Source: Desulfuromonadales bacterium (GTDB taxonomy: Bacteria > Desulfobacterota > Desulfuromonadia > Desulfuromonadales > JAGXHI01). Taken from it: a DNA stretch of 64,000 nt. Both the position numbers and the translations under genes were made by a program. Positions within the stretch are counted from its first letter, which is position 1. Each line of letters begins with the position of its first letter. The stretch is from assembly GCA_024636295.1 (NCBI GenBank), contig JAGXHI010000066.1:62001-126000 (forward strand), in the 5' to 3' direction. Below the pieces are notes generated by a model. It made no database searches. It saw only the letters and a list, made by a program, of their open reading frames with translations, and was not told the origin of the DNA. This document shows, in pieces, positions 1 to 9,515 of this stretch.

Positions 1-1
1 A

Positions 2-256
2 CGGGAGGATTACGGGCGCTCCAAACCCGACCCAGAGCCCTACCTGAAAGCCCTGCGGCTCAGCGGTCTTCGGGCTGAGGAATGCGTGGCGATCGAGGAT
101 TCGGAGCGGGGCTGCATCGCGGCGGCGGCCGCCGGCCTGCGGTGCTGGGCCATCCCGGGAGAATGGACGGCCGGTGGGGATTTCTCCATGGCCGAGAGGA
201 TTCTTGGCGGCGTTCACGAGGTGCCGCCCATACTCTCCTTCGGAACCTTCCGGTAG
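2..256 (+). CDS. HAD-family hydrolase, C-terminal part (5' end outside window)
   Basis: The open frame enters from the left edge and stops at TAG 254-256. The visible 84 residues carry a Lys-Pro-x-Pro-x-x-Tyr segment (KPDPEPY) and then AIEDSERGC, which match motifs III and IV of the phosphoglycolate phosphatase/beta-phosphoglucomutase branch of the HAD superfamily. In that branch the Lys stabilises the aspartyl-phosphate and the acidic pair binds Mg2+. The nucleophile-bearing motif I lies outside the window, so the substrate cannot be judged. A second, complete HAD phosphatase of similar type lies at 2608-3270. Confidence 0.75.
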   Translation, partial: REDYGRSKPDPEPYLKALRLSGLRAEECVAIEDSERGCIAAAAAGLRCWAIPGEWTAGGDFSMAERILGGVHEVPPILSFGTFR

Positions 257-413
257 TTTTTCCGGAGTGCGGTTCGGGTGGATGAACTTTCAGGTCAAGT
301 CCTGAGAAAACGCACGGAATCGAACGCGAATTCACGGTCAAGAGCTGCATCGCCACCCGCTCGCCACGTACTCGAGAGGCCACCGAGAACTGCGAAAAGA
401 GAAATCGAAATCT

Positions 414-447
414 GGAGTTTGATTTAAAGAGGAGTTTGATTTAAAGA
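414..447. repeat. 17-bp tandem duplication
   Basis: GGAGTTTGATTTAAAGA at 414-430 is repeated exactly at 431-447. It lies in a 364-bp gap (257-620) with no recognisable gene. It looks like a simple slippage duplication; no function is proposed. Confidence 0.8.
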
Positions 448-500
448 TAAAAAATCTGGTTATCCACATAGCTCAAGCAGATAACCCCAAGATCAGAAGC

Positions 501-598
501 TTTCACCACAGAGCCACTGAGTACACAGAGAAATGCACGAATAAGGTTTCCTCAGTGTTCTCCGTGTCTCTAGTGAGCGAAGCAAACGGGTGGTGAAA
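501..598. repeat. Dispersed 'accacagag' type intergenic repeat, imperfect inverted repeat
   Basis: The element is bounded by TTTCACCAC (501-509) and its exact complement GTGGTGAAA (590-598). Between them are an arm rich in CACAGAG-type words and an opposing arm with CTCCGTGTCTC. Sequences of this type recur as non-coding dispersed repeats in many environmental bacterial genomes (from memory, not checked). It sits in the 257-620 gap downstream of the MBL gene, which is read from the other strand. Nothing else was recognised in that gap apart from the duplication at 414-447. Confidence 0.55.
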
Positions 599-620
599 TG
601 ATTTTCTGATTACTGAATTA

Positions 621-1343
621 TTATCGGAGGACGATCTCCATCCCGTCCCACGCGATCTCCGCCTCCACTCCACGCTCTCGGGCCAGGGCGGAGATCTTGT
701 CCATGATTCCCTTGTCTTCTCCGGTCACAACTTCCGTGCCGCAGTGCGTTATAATCATTTTCGGGACTCCTTCCTTCTGGCACCAGGTGAGCTGGGTGGG
801 GATGGGAGTGTGGCCGATGGGCTGGTCTTCCTGGCGCCTGACCATGGGACGGGTGACGGTGGCGCCGTCTCCGATGTAAAGCCGAATCCCCCGCAGTGCT
901 ATGGCTCTCTGACGGATGAAAACGAGGTCTGGGACGTAGAAGACGGCGGGACGTCCTGCGGTGATGCGATATCCCACGGCGGGCGCTCGAAGTGAGTGCT
1001 GAACCTCGAAGGCTTCAAAGCGGATTCCGCAGACTTCCAGGGGTTCTCCGGGATGGACCGTCCGGCGATCCTCGATCGGAAATCGTTCGAGGTGCTCCCA
1101 GGTCTCGGCTGTGGCATAGACCGGGCAGGGCGCTCCATCCATCAGCCCGTGGCTGTGGTCCTCGTGGGCATGGGTGAGAAAAATGGCATGGGGCCTCAGG
1201 GCGAAGATATTTTCGCGCCAATCTTCTCCGCAGTCGATCATGACCCGTTTTCCCCGGTAGGAGACCTCGAGGGAACTGTGGCAGGCATGACGGGGAATGC
1301 TCGCTTCAATATAGCCGCGGGTGCCCAGAAATTTAAGTTTCAT
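621..1343 (-). CDS. MBL-fold metallo-hydrolase
   Basis: A predicted 240-residue metallo-beta-lactamase-fold hydrolase. The signature THAHEDHSHG is the family's HxHxDH metal site, preceded by the usual VMIDCGED strand. A later Asp (FYVPDL region) and a C-terminal ITHCG His are candidate remaining zinc ligands. The frame is open further upstream, but ATG at 1343 begins the canonical MKLKFLGTRG strand and avoids overlap with corA. No strong Shine-Dalgarno is visible for it. It is probably a cytosolic phosphodiesterase or related hydrolase; the substrate is unknown. It follows corA on the same strand after an 82-bp gap. Confidence 0.8.
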   Translation of the reverse strand: MKLKFLGTRGYIEASIPRHACHSSLEVSYRGKRVMIDCGEDWRENIFALRPHAIFLTHAHEDHSHGLMDGAPCPVYATAETWEHLERFPIEDRRTVHPGEPLEVCGIRFEAFEVQHSLRAPAVGYRITAGRPAVFYVPDLVFIRQRAIALRGIRLYIGDGATVTRPMVRRQEDQPIGHTPIPTQLTWCQKEGVPKMIITHCGTEVVTGEDKGIMDKISALARERGVEAEIAWDGMEIVLR

Positions 1344-1425
1344 CGCGGGAAATTTCGAAAGGAAGCGAGGACATGTCCGGTTTTCATGAAGATATTGAAG
1401 TTGCTGTCCTGACACCGATAGAGCA

Positions 1426-2493
1426 TCAGAACCACTTCTTTTTCTTGAAATAGAAGGACATGCCCACCACAATCCCGATCATGACGGCCCAGAGAACGGG
1501 ATAGCTCCACCTCCATTCCAGCTCCGGCATGTATTTAAAATTCATGCCGTATACTCCCGCGATAAAAGTCAGGGGAATGAATATGGTGGCGATGACGGTC
1601 AGCACCTTCATGACCTCGTTCATCCGGTTGTTAAGGCTGGATACATAAAGGTCGAACATGCCATAGACATTTTCCCTAAAATTTTCCGCCGAATCGGAGA
1701 TTGAAGCCGCATGGTCGTGAACATCCCTCAGGAAAAATCCGAGATCTTCCGTAACCAGGGGGGTCTCGATTCGCTGGAGCCAGCTGACCAGGGTCGGCAG
1801 GGGGGTGGTCACCCTGCGAAGGAAATTCACGTCCCCCTGGAAAAGACGAAGCTTTTCGAGATCTTCCGGTTCCGGCTTGAGAAGAAGTTCATCTTCCATG
1901 GCCTCGATGCGCTCATCCATCCTTTCAATGACGGTATAATAGGAATCCACGATGGAGTCCAGCAGTGCATAGGCAAGATAATCGGGGCCCATGCGACGGA
2001 TGCGTCCTCCTTTTTTTCGGATCCGTTGCCGAACGCCGTCGAATACGTCACCCTCGCGTTCCTGGAATGAAAGAACGAAAGTTTTTCCAAGGATGATGCT
2101 GACCTGCTCCGAATGAAGTTTTCCATCCGGTGCAATCTGGATCATCTTCAAGACGCAGAAAATGTAATCCCTGTAATCCTCTATTTTGGGTCGATGCTCC
2201 GTGTTGAGGATATCTTCGAGGACGAGCGAATGCAGATCGAAGCATTTACCAAGGGATTCGATCGTATTCACATCATGAATACCGTTGATGTTGATCCAGC
2301 TCACCGTGGGTCGATCACGGCTTTCGATGCATTCTTCCACCGAACGGATTTCTTTTTCCAGGAGGTTTTCGGCATCGTAGTCGATCAGATTGATGCTGAC
2401 GCTTATCTCCTTCTGCTCTCCGACATGGATCAGGGTGCCGGGCGGGGCGCCGATCTTTTTTTTCTGGGAACGACGGAAGGTTTTTTTTCGCAT
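1426..2493 (-). CDS. corA: CorA-family magnesium/cobalt transporter
   Basis: The 355-residue protein has the full CorA layout: a large acidic and helical cytosolic N-terminal domain, then two C-terminal membrane helices. The signature YGMNF loop (the family's GMN selectivity motif) follows the first helix, and the chain ends in a basic KKKKWF tail. It is an inner-membrane homopentameric channel for Mg2+, possibly also Co2+ or Ni2+. ATG at 2493 has GGAG about 7 nt upstream. The divergent HAD gene starts at 2608, so 2494-2607 probably holds both promoters. No magnesium-sensing leader was recognised. Confidence 0.95.
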   Translation of the reverse strand: MRKKTFRRSQKKKIGAPPGTLIHVGEQKEISVSINLIDYDAENLLEKEIRSVEECIESRDRPTVSWININGIHDVNTIESLGKCFDLHSLVLEDILNTEHRPKIEDYRDYIFCVLKMIQIAPDGKLHSEQVSIILGKTFVLSFQEREGDVFDGVRQRIRKKGGRIRRMGPDYLAYALLDSIVDSYYTVIERMDERIEAMEDELLLKPEPEDLEKLRLFQGDVNFLRRVTTPLPTLVSWLQRIETPLVTEDLGFFLRDVHDHAASISDSAENFRENVYGMFDLYVSSLNNRMNEVMKVLTVIATIFIPLTFIAGVYGMNFKYMPELEWRWSYPVLWAVMIGIVVGMSFYFKKKKWF

Positions 2494-2607
2494 GGCATCT
2501 CCTCGATTTAACGGGCGGACGTGTCCTCTCCGACTCTTCTGGTAGAATTAAGCAAGGATAACATACCGGATTCACTATTTTCATGAGAAAATGAGCGAGA
2601 GGAATTT

Positions 2608-3270
2608 ATGACGAAAATCCGCGGGGTCATTCTCGATGTGGACGGCACTCTGGTGGACAGCAACGACGCCCACGCCCATGCCTGGGCGGAGGCCATGTCC
2701 GAGCAGGGCTTTCATCCCGAATTTTCCGAGGTGCGCCGCCGCATCGGAATGGGCGGGGATTACCTGGTGAAGGAAACCCTGAATATCGATCCGGACGGCG
2801 AACCGGGAAGCAGCATCAAAAAACGTCGGAAAGAAATCTTCACTTCCCGTTATATGCCCTCTTTGAAACCCTTTCCCCGAACACGGGATCTTCTTGAAAA
2901 AATGCGGGAAAGCGGATTAAAATTGGTGGCCGCCAGCGCCTCGAAAGAGGACGTGGTGAAGGAGTTGCTGAAGAAGACGGGCGTCGTCCATCTGCTGGAG
3001 GATTTCACATCCGATTCGGACGTGGAAAACTCCAAGCCCGAACCGGACGTGGTGCAGGCGGCCCTGAAAAAACTCGGAATGAATCCCGACGAGGTCATAA
3101 TGATCGGCGATACTCCCTATGACCTGGAAGCGGGAGCGCGGGCGGGAATCAAGGTGATCGCTTTCCGGAGCGGGGGATGGTCCGATGATGATCTTTCCGG
3201 CGCGGCGGCCGTCTACCAGGATGCCGCCGATCTTCTGGAGCATTTTGATAATTCTCCCCTGAACCGCTGA
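2608..3270 (+). CDS. HAD-family phosphatase (phosphoglycolate phosphatase-like)
   Basis: The 220-residue protein begins with motif I DVDGTLVDS, whose first Asp is the nucleophile and second the acid/base. It continues with a helical cap, motif II as VAASAS, a motif III lysine in ENSKPEPD, and motif IV IGDTPYDLEAG. This is the beta-phosphoglucomutase/phosphoglycolate phosphatase subclass (HAD subfamily IA). Candidate substrates are 2-phosphoglycolate or sugar phosphates; sequence alone does not decide. The start has GAGAGGAAT upstream. It lies 9 bp before the DUF523 gene and may be cotranscribed with it. Confidence 0.88.
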   Translation: MTKIRGVILDVDGTLVDSNDAHAHAWAEAMSEQGFHPEFSEVRRRIGMGGDYLVKETLNIDPDGEPGSSIKKRRKEIFTSRYMPSLKPFPRTRDLLEKMRESGLKLVAASASKEDVVKELLKKTGVVHLLEDFTSDSDVENSKPEPDVVQAALKKLGMNPDEVIMIGDTPYDLEAGARAGIKVIAFRSGGWSDDDLSGAAAVYQDAADLLEHFDNSPLNR

Positions 3271-3279
3271 GTATCGCTC

Positions 3280-4263
3280 ATGTGTACCCAGTTCGCCCCT
3301 TCAGAATCGTCCGAGGAAAAAATCCGTCTTGGCATCAGCTCCTGCCTTCTCGGCCAGAATGTCCGCTATGACGGAGGCCATAAACTCGACCGTTTTCTGA
3401 CGGACACTCTCGGCCGATATGTGGAATACGTTCCAGTGTGTCCGGAGGTGGAAATAGGACTTCCGGTCCCTCGGGAAGCCATGCGGCAGATCGGCGATCC
3501 CGAGCATCCCCGACTGGTCACCATCCGAACGGGTCTGGACCTGACAGAGCGCATGGAGGAATGGGCCGGGGTGCGCGTTGAAGAACTCTCAACGGAAGAG
3601 CTCTGCGGCTTTATCTTCAAGAGCCGCTCTCCCTCCAGCGGCATGGAACGGGTCAAGGTCTATGATGCTGCCGGAATGCCTCACATGTCCGGTGTGGGGC
3701 TCTTCGCCCGTGCTTTCATGGAGCGATTCCCGCTCCTGCCGGTGGAAGAAGAGGGGAGATTGCACGATCCGAAACTGCGGGAAAATTTTATCGAATCTAT
3801 TTTCACCCTGCGGCGCTGGCGCAGACTTATGAATTCCGACAGAAGAACTCGTGGAGGTCTGATCGAATTCCATACGGATCACAAGCTGCTCATCCTCTCT
3901 CACAATCAGGAAATTTACCGCCGGATGGGCAGGCTGGTGGCCGATGTGAAGGATTTATCTCTTGATCAAGCTCTTGAGCAGTATCAGCAGCTTCTCCTAA
4001 AGGCGATGCAGCTTCGAACGACATTGAAAAAACATGTGAATGTACTCATGCACCTGATGGGATATTTTAAAAAGGATCTTTCCGGCGACGAAAAACAGGA
4101 ACTTCTCGGCATCATCCAGGAATTTCAGTCGGGTCACCTGCCTTTGATCGTTCCCATAACCCTGATCAATCATTATGTGCGCAAGTATGACCAGCCGTAC
4201 CTGAAGCGACAGTACTACCTCAATCCCCACCCGCTGGAGCTTCAGCTTCGTAATCATTCCTGA
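3280..4263 (+). CDS. DUF523 and DUF1722 (YbgA-like) fusion protein
   Basis: The 327-residue protein combines two domains often found together. Residues about 10-150 are DUF523, with the conserved start LGISSCLLGQNVRYDGGHK and a CPEVEIGLPVPRE segment. Residues about 190-320 are DUF1722, the YbgA-type domain. Conserved cysteines in the first half suggest a metal or thiol centre. The biochemical role is not established; YbgA-like domains neighbour photolyase genes in some genomes, but no photolyase is present here. ATG at 3280 has only a weak ribosome site, so the exact start is moderately uncertain. Confidence 0.88.
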   Translation: MCTQFAPSESSEEKIRLGISSCLLGQNVRYDGGHKLDRFLTDTLGRYVEYVPVCPEVEIGLPVPREAMRQIGDPEHPRLVTIRTGLDLTERMEEWAGVRVEELSTEELCGFIFKSRSPSSGMERVKVYDAAGMPHMSGVGLFARAFMERFPLLPVEEEGRLHDPKLRENFIESIFTLRRWRRLMNSDRRTRGGLIEFHTDHKLLILSHNQEIYRRMGRLVADVKDLSLDQALEQYQQLLLKAMQLRTTLKKHVNVLMHLMGYFKKDLSGDEKQELLGIIQEFQSGHLPLIVPITLINHYVRKYDQPYLKRQYYLNPHPLELQLRNHS

Positions 4264-4317
4264 GTTTTCTTCTTATTTCCCATTGATTTCATTACATCCG
4301 CTCTATTGATTGATTGT

Positions 4318-4346
4318 TTGACGATTTGTTCTGAAAACGATATCTT
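4318..4346 (+). promoter_or_regulatory. Candidate sigma-70 promoter of the hsd operon
   Basis: TTGACG (4318-4323) and TATCTT (4341-4346) are separated by 17 bp, close to the sigma-70 consensus. They lie in the gap between the DUF523/DUF1722 gene and hsdM. A transcript from here would have a leader of roughly 135 nt before hsdM and would pass through the intrinsic terminator at 4427-4470. Assignment rests on motif match and position only. Confidence 0.5.
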
Positions 4347-4389
4347 GAGGTGATTTTATGCTCTGATTGTACAGGGGAGAAGACATCCG

Positions 4390-4425
4390 ATGAATTTCCA
4401 CGAGAGGGAAATGTCGAAAAATTAA
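4390..4425 (+). CDS. Putative leader peptide ORF upstream of hsdM
   Basis: A short open frame of 11 codons ([11 protein letters not shown]) starts at ATG 4390 with GGGGAG about 12 nt upstream. It ends with TAA at 4423-4425, one nucleotide before the terminator stem at 4427. This is where a ribosome pausing at the stop codon would cover the 5' side of the hairpin. The placement suggests a leader peptide in an attenuator, but short frames also occur by chance and there is no run of a single regulatory codon. Confidence 0.3.
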   Translation: MNFHEREMSKN

Positions 4426-4426
4426 G

Positions 4427-4470
4427 ATCGCCGCTGCCAGGCCTGTTGGCTGGAGCGGCGATTTTGTTTT
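4427..4470 (+). terminator. Intrinsic terminator in the hsdM leader (possible attenuator)
   Basis: ATCGCCGCT (4427-4435) pairs with AGCGGCGAT (4454-4462), with further inner pairing of CCAG and CTGG. The stem is followed by TTTGTTTT (4463-4470). This is a standard rho-independent terminator for the + strand. It ends only 19 nt before the hsdM start, with the hsdM AAAGGAG site directly after it, leaving no room for a promoter in between. It could end the upstream gene, but hsdM transcripts initiated upstream must read through it. Confidence 0.75.
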
Positions 4471-4489
4471 AAAGGAGCAGTATCCAGCA

Positions 4490-6076
<1,587 letters not shown>

Positions 6077-7346
6077 ATGTCTGCAAGGGCCGCCAACTGG
6101 AAATGCGTTCCCATCAATTCGGTGTATACCGGCCTTTACGATGGACCGCATGCTACCCCCAAGCCATCTGAGGAAGGACCAGTATTTTTAGGAATCAAAA
6201 ATGTTACAGACGATGGCCGATTAAGTTTGTCCGATATCAGGCATATCTCTGAATCTGAGTTCCCAAAGTGGACAAAAAGGGTGCTTCCACAGGAAGGCGA
6301 CATTGTTTTCACATACGAGGCGACGTTAAATCGCTATGCAATCATTCCGAAGGGATTTCGCGGGTGTCTCGGGCGCCGCATGGCCCTCATTCGGCCCAAT
6401 CCGGAGAAGGTCGATACGCGTTTTTTGTTCCACTATTTTTTCAGTGCTGACTGGCGGCATACAATTAGTAAAAACACTCTGAGCGGTTCCACTGTCGACC
6501 GGATACCACTTACAAAATTTCCAGAATTTGAGATCGATCTTCCCCCTTCTCGAAACCCAACGCAAAATCGCCTCCATCCTCTCCGCCTACGACGACCTGA
6601 TCGAGAACAACACCCGGCGCATCAAGATCCTCGAAGAGATGGCGCAGGCCATTTACCGCGAGTGGTTCGTCAACTTCCGTTTTCCCGGCCATGAGCAGGT
6701 CAGGATGGTCGATTCGCCGCTTGGGAGGGTGCCGGAGGGGTGGGAGGTGGTACCGGTCACCGAAACCGTCGAAGTCAAACCAAGGACGAAAGTACCCAAA
6801 GAGGGGGAAAAGCCCTTTGTCCCCATGGGGGCGCTCTCAAACGATTCCATGCTGATCTCCAATGTCGAGACAAAGGAAGGTAATAGCGGAGCGAAATTCA
6901 AAAATGGCGACACCCTTTTCGCCCGTATCACTCCCTGCCTTGAGAATGGAAAGACTGGTTTTGTCCAGTTCCTTCCTGACGATGAGGCAACAGCCTTTGG
7001 CTCAACGGAGTTCATAGTCCTGCGGTCAAAGACCCTTTGCCCCGAATATGTTTATCTCATGGCGCGGTCCAACGAATTCCGAGATAACGCAATCAAAAGC
7101 ATGTCCGGTGCGACGGGCAGGCAACGTGTCAGCGAGAAGTGTTTTGATCAGTTTGTTATCGCGCAACCCGACCAAGGCACGCTGGATCTTTTTAAAAGGC
7201 ATGTTGCGCCGATTTTCCGGAAGGTCCACGTTTTGTCGAGGAAGAATGACAACCTCCGCCAAACCCGCGACCTGCTTCTGCCGAAGCTTATTTCGGGGGA
7301 TGTGGATGTGATTGAAATTGTTATAGAAATCAAGGGGACAGCATGA
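6077..7346 (+). pseudogene. hsdS: Type I restriction specificity subunit HsdS, frameshifted
   Basis: Two overlapping frames together encode one HsdS of about 422 residues. The first (6077-6694) holds target-recognition domain 1 up to [10 protein letters not shown], then turns to nonsense. The second frame carries the conserved central helices ([20 protein letters not shown], then [14 protein letters not shown]), target-recognition domain 2 and the C-terminal repeat ending at 7346. Joining DLPP to LETQ needs removal of one base near 6547-6550, beside a C5 tract. It is either a true frameshift, which may leave a half-HsdS read from TTG 6528, or a sequencing error. Recognition domain 1 looks AT-richer than hsdM, as expected for domain exchange. 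Confidence 0.88.
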
Positions 7347-8752
7347 GCGTGACGCTGGATCAACTGGAACAATGGCTGATTGCACCTTCCGAAGGCGAGC
7401 ACCTCGAATTCAAAGAGGCCAAAAACCGTTATGATTTCGAAAAGCTCGTGGCCTATTGTGTCGCCTTGTCTAACGAAGGTGGCGGGCATATGGTCCTTGG
7501 CGTCTCGGATAAACCACCCCGAAAAGTGGTCGGGACCAAGGCCTTCGACGTGCCCGAAAGGACAGTAGGGGGAATCTATGACCGCCTGCACTTCCGAGTG
7601 ACCTGGACAGAACTGACGCATCCAGACGGTCGTGTACTGGTCTTCTCCATACCTTCTCGCCCGATTGGGCAACCCATCGAATATAATGGTCGTTACTTGA
7701 TGCGCGCAGGAGAAGAACTGGTGCCGATGTCTCCTGACTTTCTTCAAAAGATCTTTGCTGAAGGGCAGCCGATTTTCGAGTCGCGCATTGCTCGCAGCGG
7801 CCTGAGCGCCGAGGATGTTGTACGCCTGCTGGACACCCAGAGTTACTTTGACCTGATCCAACTGCCTTACCCGGCTGACCGTCAAGGGGTATTGGAACGA
7901 TTTGCTCGCGAAAATCTTACTATTGCTGGTGATGGCACCTATTGTGTGACGAATCTCGGAGCATTGCTCTTCGCAAAAAATCTTGATGAATTCGAAGGCT
8001 TGGCGCGCAAGTCGGTGCGCGTCACGACCTATGACGGCAACAATAAACTCGTCATCAAAAAGGACATTGTCGGCAAAAAAGGGTATGCCGTCGGCTTCGA
8101 AGGTCTCATCGATTACATCAACGGTCAGTTGCCCTCCAATGAGGTTATTGGCAGGGCACTTCGCGAGTCGGTACCGATGTTTCCGGAGATTGCAATTCGC
8201 GAACTCGTGGCCAATGCATTGATTCACCAGGATCTGGAACAGCCTGGAGCATCGGTGAGTGTCGATATCTATGCGAACCGTCTGGAAATCAGTAACCCTG
8301 GCTTGCCGTGTATCGAACCAGACAGATTCATCGATGAATACCAGACCCGCAACGATAAGCTGGCAGACTTGATGAGGAGGTTGAGAATCTGCGAAGAAAA
8401 AGGCAGTGGTATCGACAAGGTCGTCAGCAGCATCGAGGTCTTTCAACTGCCTGCGCCTGAAATCCGCGTCGGGCAGATGAGGACCACGGTGATTTTGTTC
8501 GCCCACAAAGATTTGGCCGATATGAGCCGAAGTGACAAGTTGAGGGCGTGTTACCAGCACTGTGCTCTGCGCTACGTTCTGTCGGAAAAGATGTCCAACG
8601 AAAGCTTGCGCGAGCGATTTGGTTTAAGCAACAGGCAAACCGATGTCGCATCTCGGATCATAGCTCTGGCTCTCGACGAGAAACTAGTCAAACTTGAAGA
8701 CCCCGACAGCGCTTCCAAACGATACGCGAGGTACATCCCCTATTGGGCATAG
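7343..8752 (+). CDS. AlbA_2/Schlafen-like ATP-binding protein within the hsd operon
   Basis: The 469-residue protein starts with an AlbA_2 (Schlafen AlbA_2/divergent AAA-4) domain, residues about 10-130, showing the conserved EHLEFKEAKN and LSNEGGGHMVLGV segments. A GHKL-like ATPase C-terminal part (about 280-400) shows ELVANALIHQD and EISNPG, resembling HATPase_c_4. A likely winged-helix region follows near 400-469. Such proteins are putative DNA- or RNA-binding regulators or nucleases and are frequent cargo in type I R-M loci. The start overlaps the hsdS stop in ATGA, so translation is probably coupled. Its role in restriction is not known. Confidence 0.85.
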   Translation: MSVTLDQLEQWLIAPSEGEHLEFKEAKNRYDFEKLVAYCVALSNEGGGHMVLGVSDKPPRKVVGTKAFDVPERTVGGIYDRLHFRVTWTELTHPDGRVLVFSIPSRPIGQPIEYNGRYLMRAGEELVPMSPDFLQKIFAEGQPIFESRIARSGLSAEDVVRLLDTQSYFDLIQLPYPADRQGVLERFARENLTIAGDGTYCVTNLGALLFAKNLDEFEGLARKSVRVTTYDGNNKLVIKKDIVGKKGYAVGFEGLIDYINGQLPSNEVIGRALRESVPMFPEIAIRELVANALIHQDLEQPGASVSVDIYANRLEISNPGLPCIEPDRFIDEYQTRNDKLADLMRRLRICEEKGSGIDKVVSSIEVFQLPAPEIRVGQMRTTVILFAHKDLADMSRSDKLRACYQHCALRYVLSEKMSNESLRERFGLSNRQTDVASRIIALALDEKLVKLEDPDSASKRYARYIPYWA

Positions 8753-8819
8753 CCATATTCTCTCTAAGGTGGTTTCTTGGCGGCGGAGGAGAGAATCCCT
8801 CGAAATTCGATAGGTTGCA

Positions 8820-8833
8820 ATTTGCGCGCAAAT
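8820..8833. promoter_or_regulatory. Palindromic operator-like site 1 (ATTTGC-GC-GCAAAT)
   Basis: A perfect 14-bp palindrome in the 194-bp gap upstream of the zincin-like gene. The same half-sites recur at 8908-8921 with a different central dinucleotide (AA), and a third ATTTGC half-site lies at 8843-8848 (ATTTGCAGTAAAT). Two matched palindromes in one promoter region suggest binding of a dimeric helix-turn-helix repressor. Confidence 0.5.
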
Positions 8834-8907
8834 GTACGGGTTATTTGCAGTAAATATCATAAAAGCGGCGCATCGTTGGAAAAAATTTGTAATTACAGCT
8901 ATTTACC

Positions 8908-8921
8908 ATTTGCAAGCAAAT
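8908..8921. promoter_or_regulatory. Palindromic operator-like site 2 (ATTTGC-AA-GCAAAT)
   Basis: This second copy, extended to CATTTGCAAGCAAATG at 8907-8922, lies 88 bp from the first and 25 bp before the preferred start at 8947. It includes the upstream alternative ATG at 8920, which argues that 8920 is not the real start. A bound protein here would sit between any upstream promoter and the gene. Confidence 0.5.
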
Positions 8922-8946
8922 GTCGAAAATATCGGGAGCAGTTCCG

Positions 8947-9504
8947 ATGACACCATACGCCTCTGATAAACCATTTAACCTGCAATCCGCATTTCCGCAC
9001 CAGCTGCCAAAAGCGATACAGTGGGCCGAGGAACGATCTCAGGAAATCCAGACTGGCGGGGTACCTCTTGCGGGAAAAGGACTTGAGATTGCCAGGTCCG
9101 TTGGAGTTCAGCGACCTGAGCAAATCCGCATGGCATTTGTTGAAAGCCTGCCTCTCCCCGAAGATGAGATGCTTCGACGAGCGGCGCTCGAAACCGGATT
9201 GCTCGGGCCTGGAATGGTGGGCCTGACGCTCGGCTATTCCGTGTTGATCTGCCAGGGCCATGACTCTCTTCGACTGCTCTCACACGAGTTCAGGCACGTC
9301 TACCAATACGAGCAAGCCGGGTCGATAGCCGCTTTCCTGCCGGTTTACCTTCAGCAGATTGCCATGGCCGGCTATCCGAACGCGCCTTTTGAAATCGACG
9401 AGGGGGCACACGAGATTGTTTTATGTTTGAAAACTAACGTCGCCATGAAAGATGGCGGTTTCAAGGAAAACCGAAAACCGAAGCGGCAATCCAGGCTGGA
9501 ATGA
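8947..9504 (+). CDS. Zincin-like metallopeptidase-fold protein in the R-M operon
   Basis: The 185-residue protein has LLSHEFRHVYQYE near residue 110, an HExxH-type zinc site (His-Glu-Phe-Arg-His), with a downstream acidic PFEIDEGAHE segment that could supply the third ligand. The fold resembles small DUF4157-like or minimal metallopeptidases, but the family is not certain. No signal peptide is visible. ATG 8947 is preferred because GGGAG lies about 9 nt upstream and the longer frame's ATG 8920 falls inside a palindrome. The stop overlaps an in-frame ATG of the next gene. It may be a regulator-cleaving protease or a toxin-related factor; this is speculation. Confidence 0.65.
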   Translation: MTPYASDKPFNLQSAFPHQLPKAIQWAEERSQEIQTGGVPLAGKGLEIARSVGVQRPEQIRMAFVESLPLPEDEMLRRAALETGLLGPGMVGLTLGYSVLICQGHDSLRLLSHEFRHVYQYEQAGSIAAFLPVYLQQIAMAGYPNAPFEIDEGAHEIVLCLKTNVAMKDGGFKENRKPKRQSRLE

Positions 9505-9515
9505 AGGAGGGGGAA

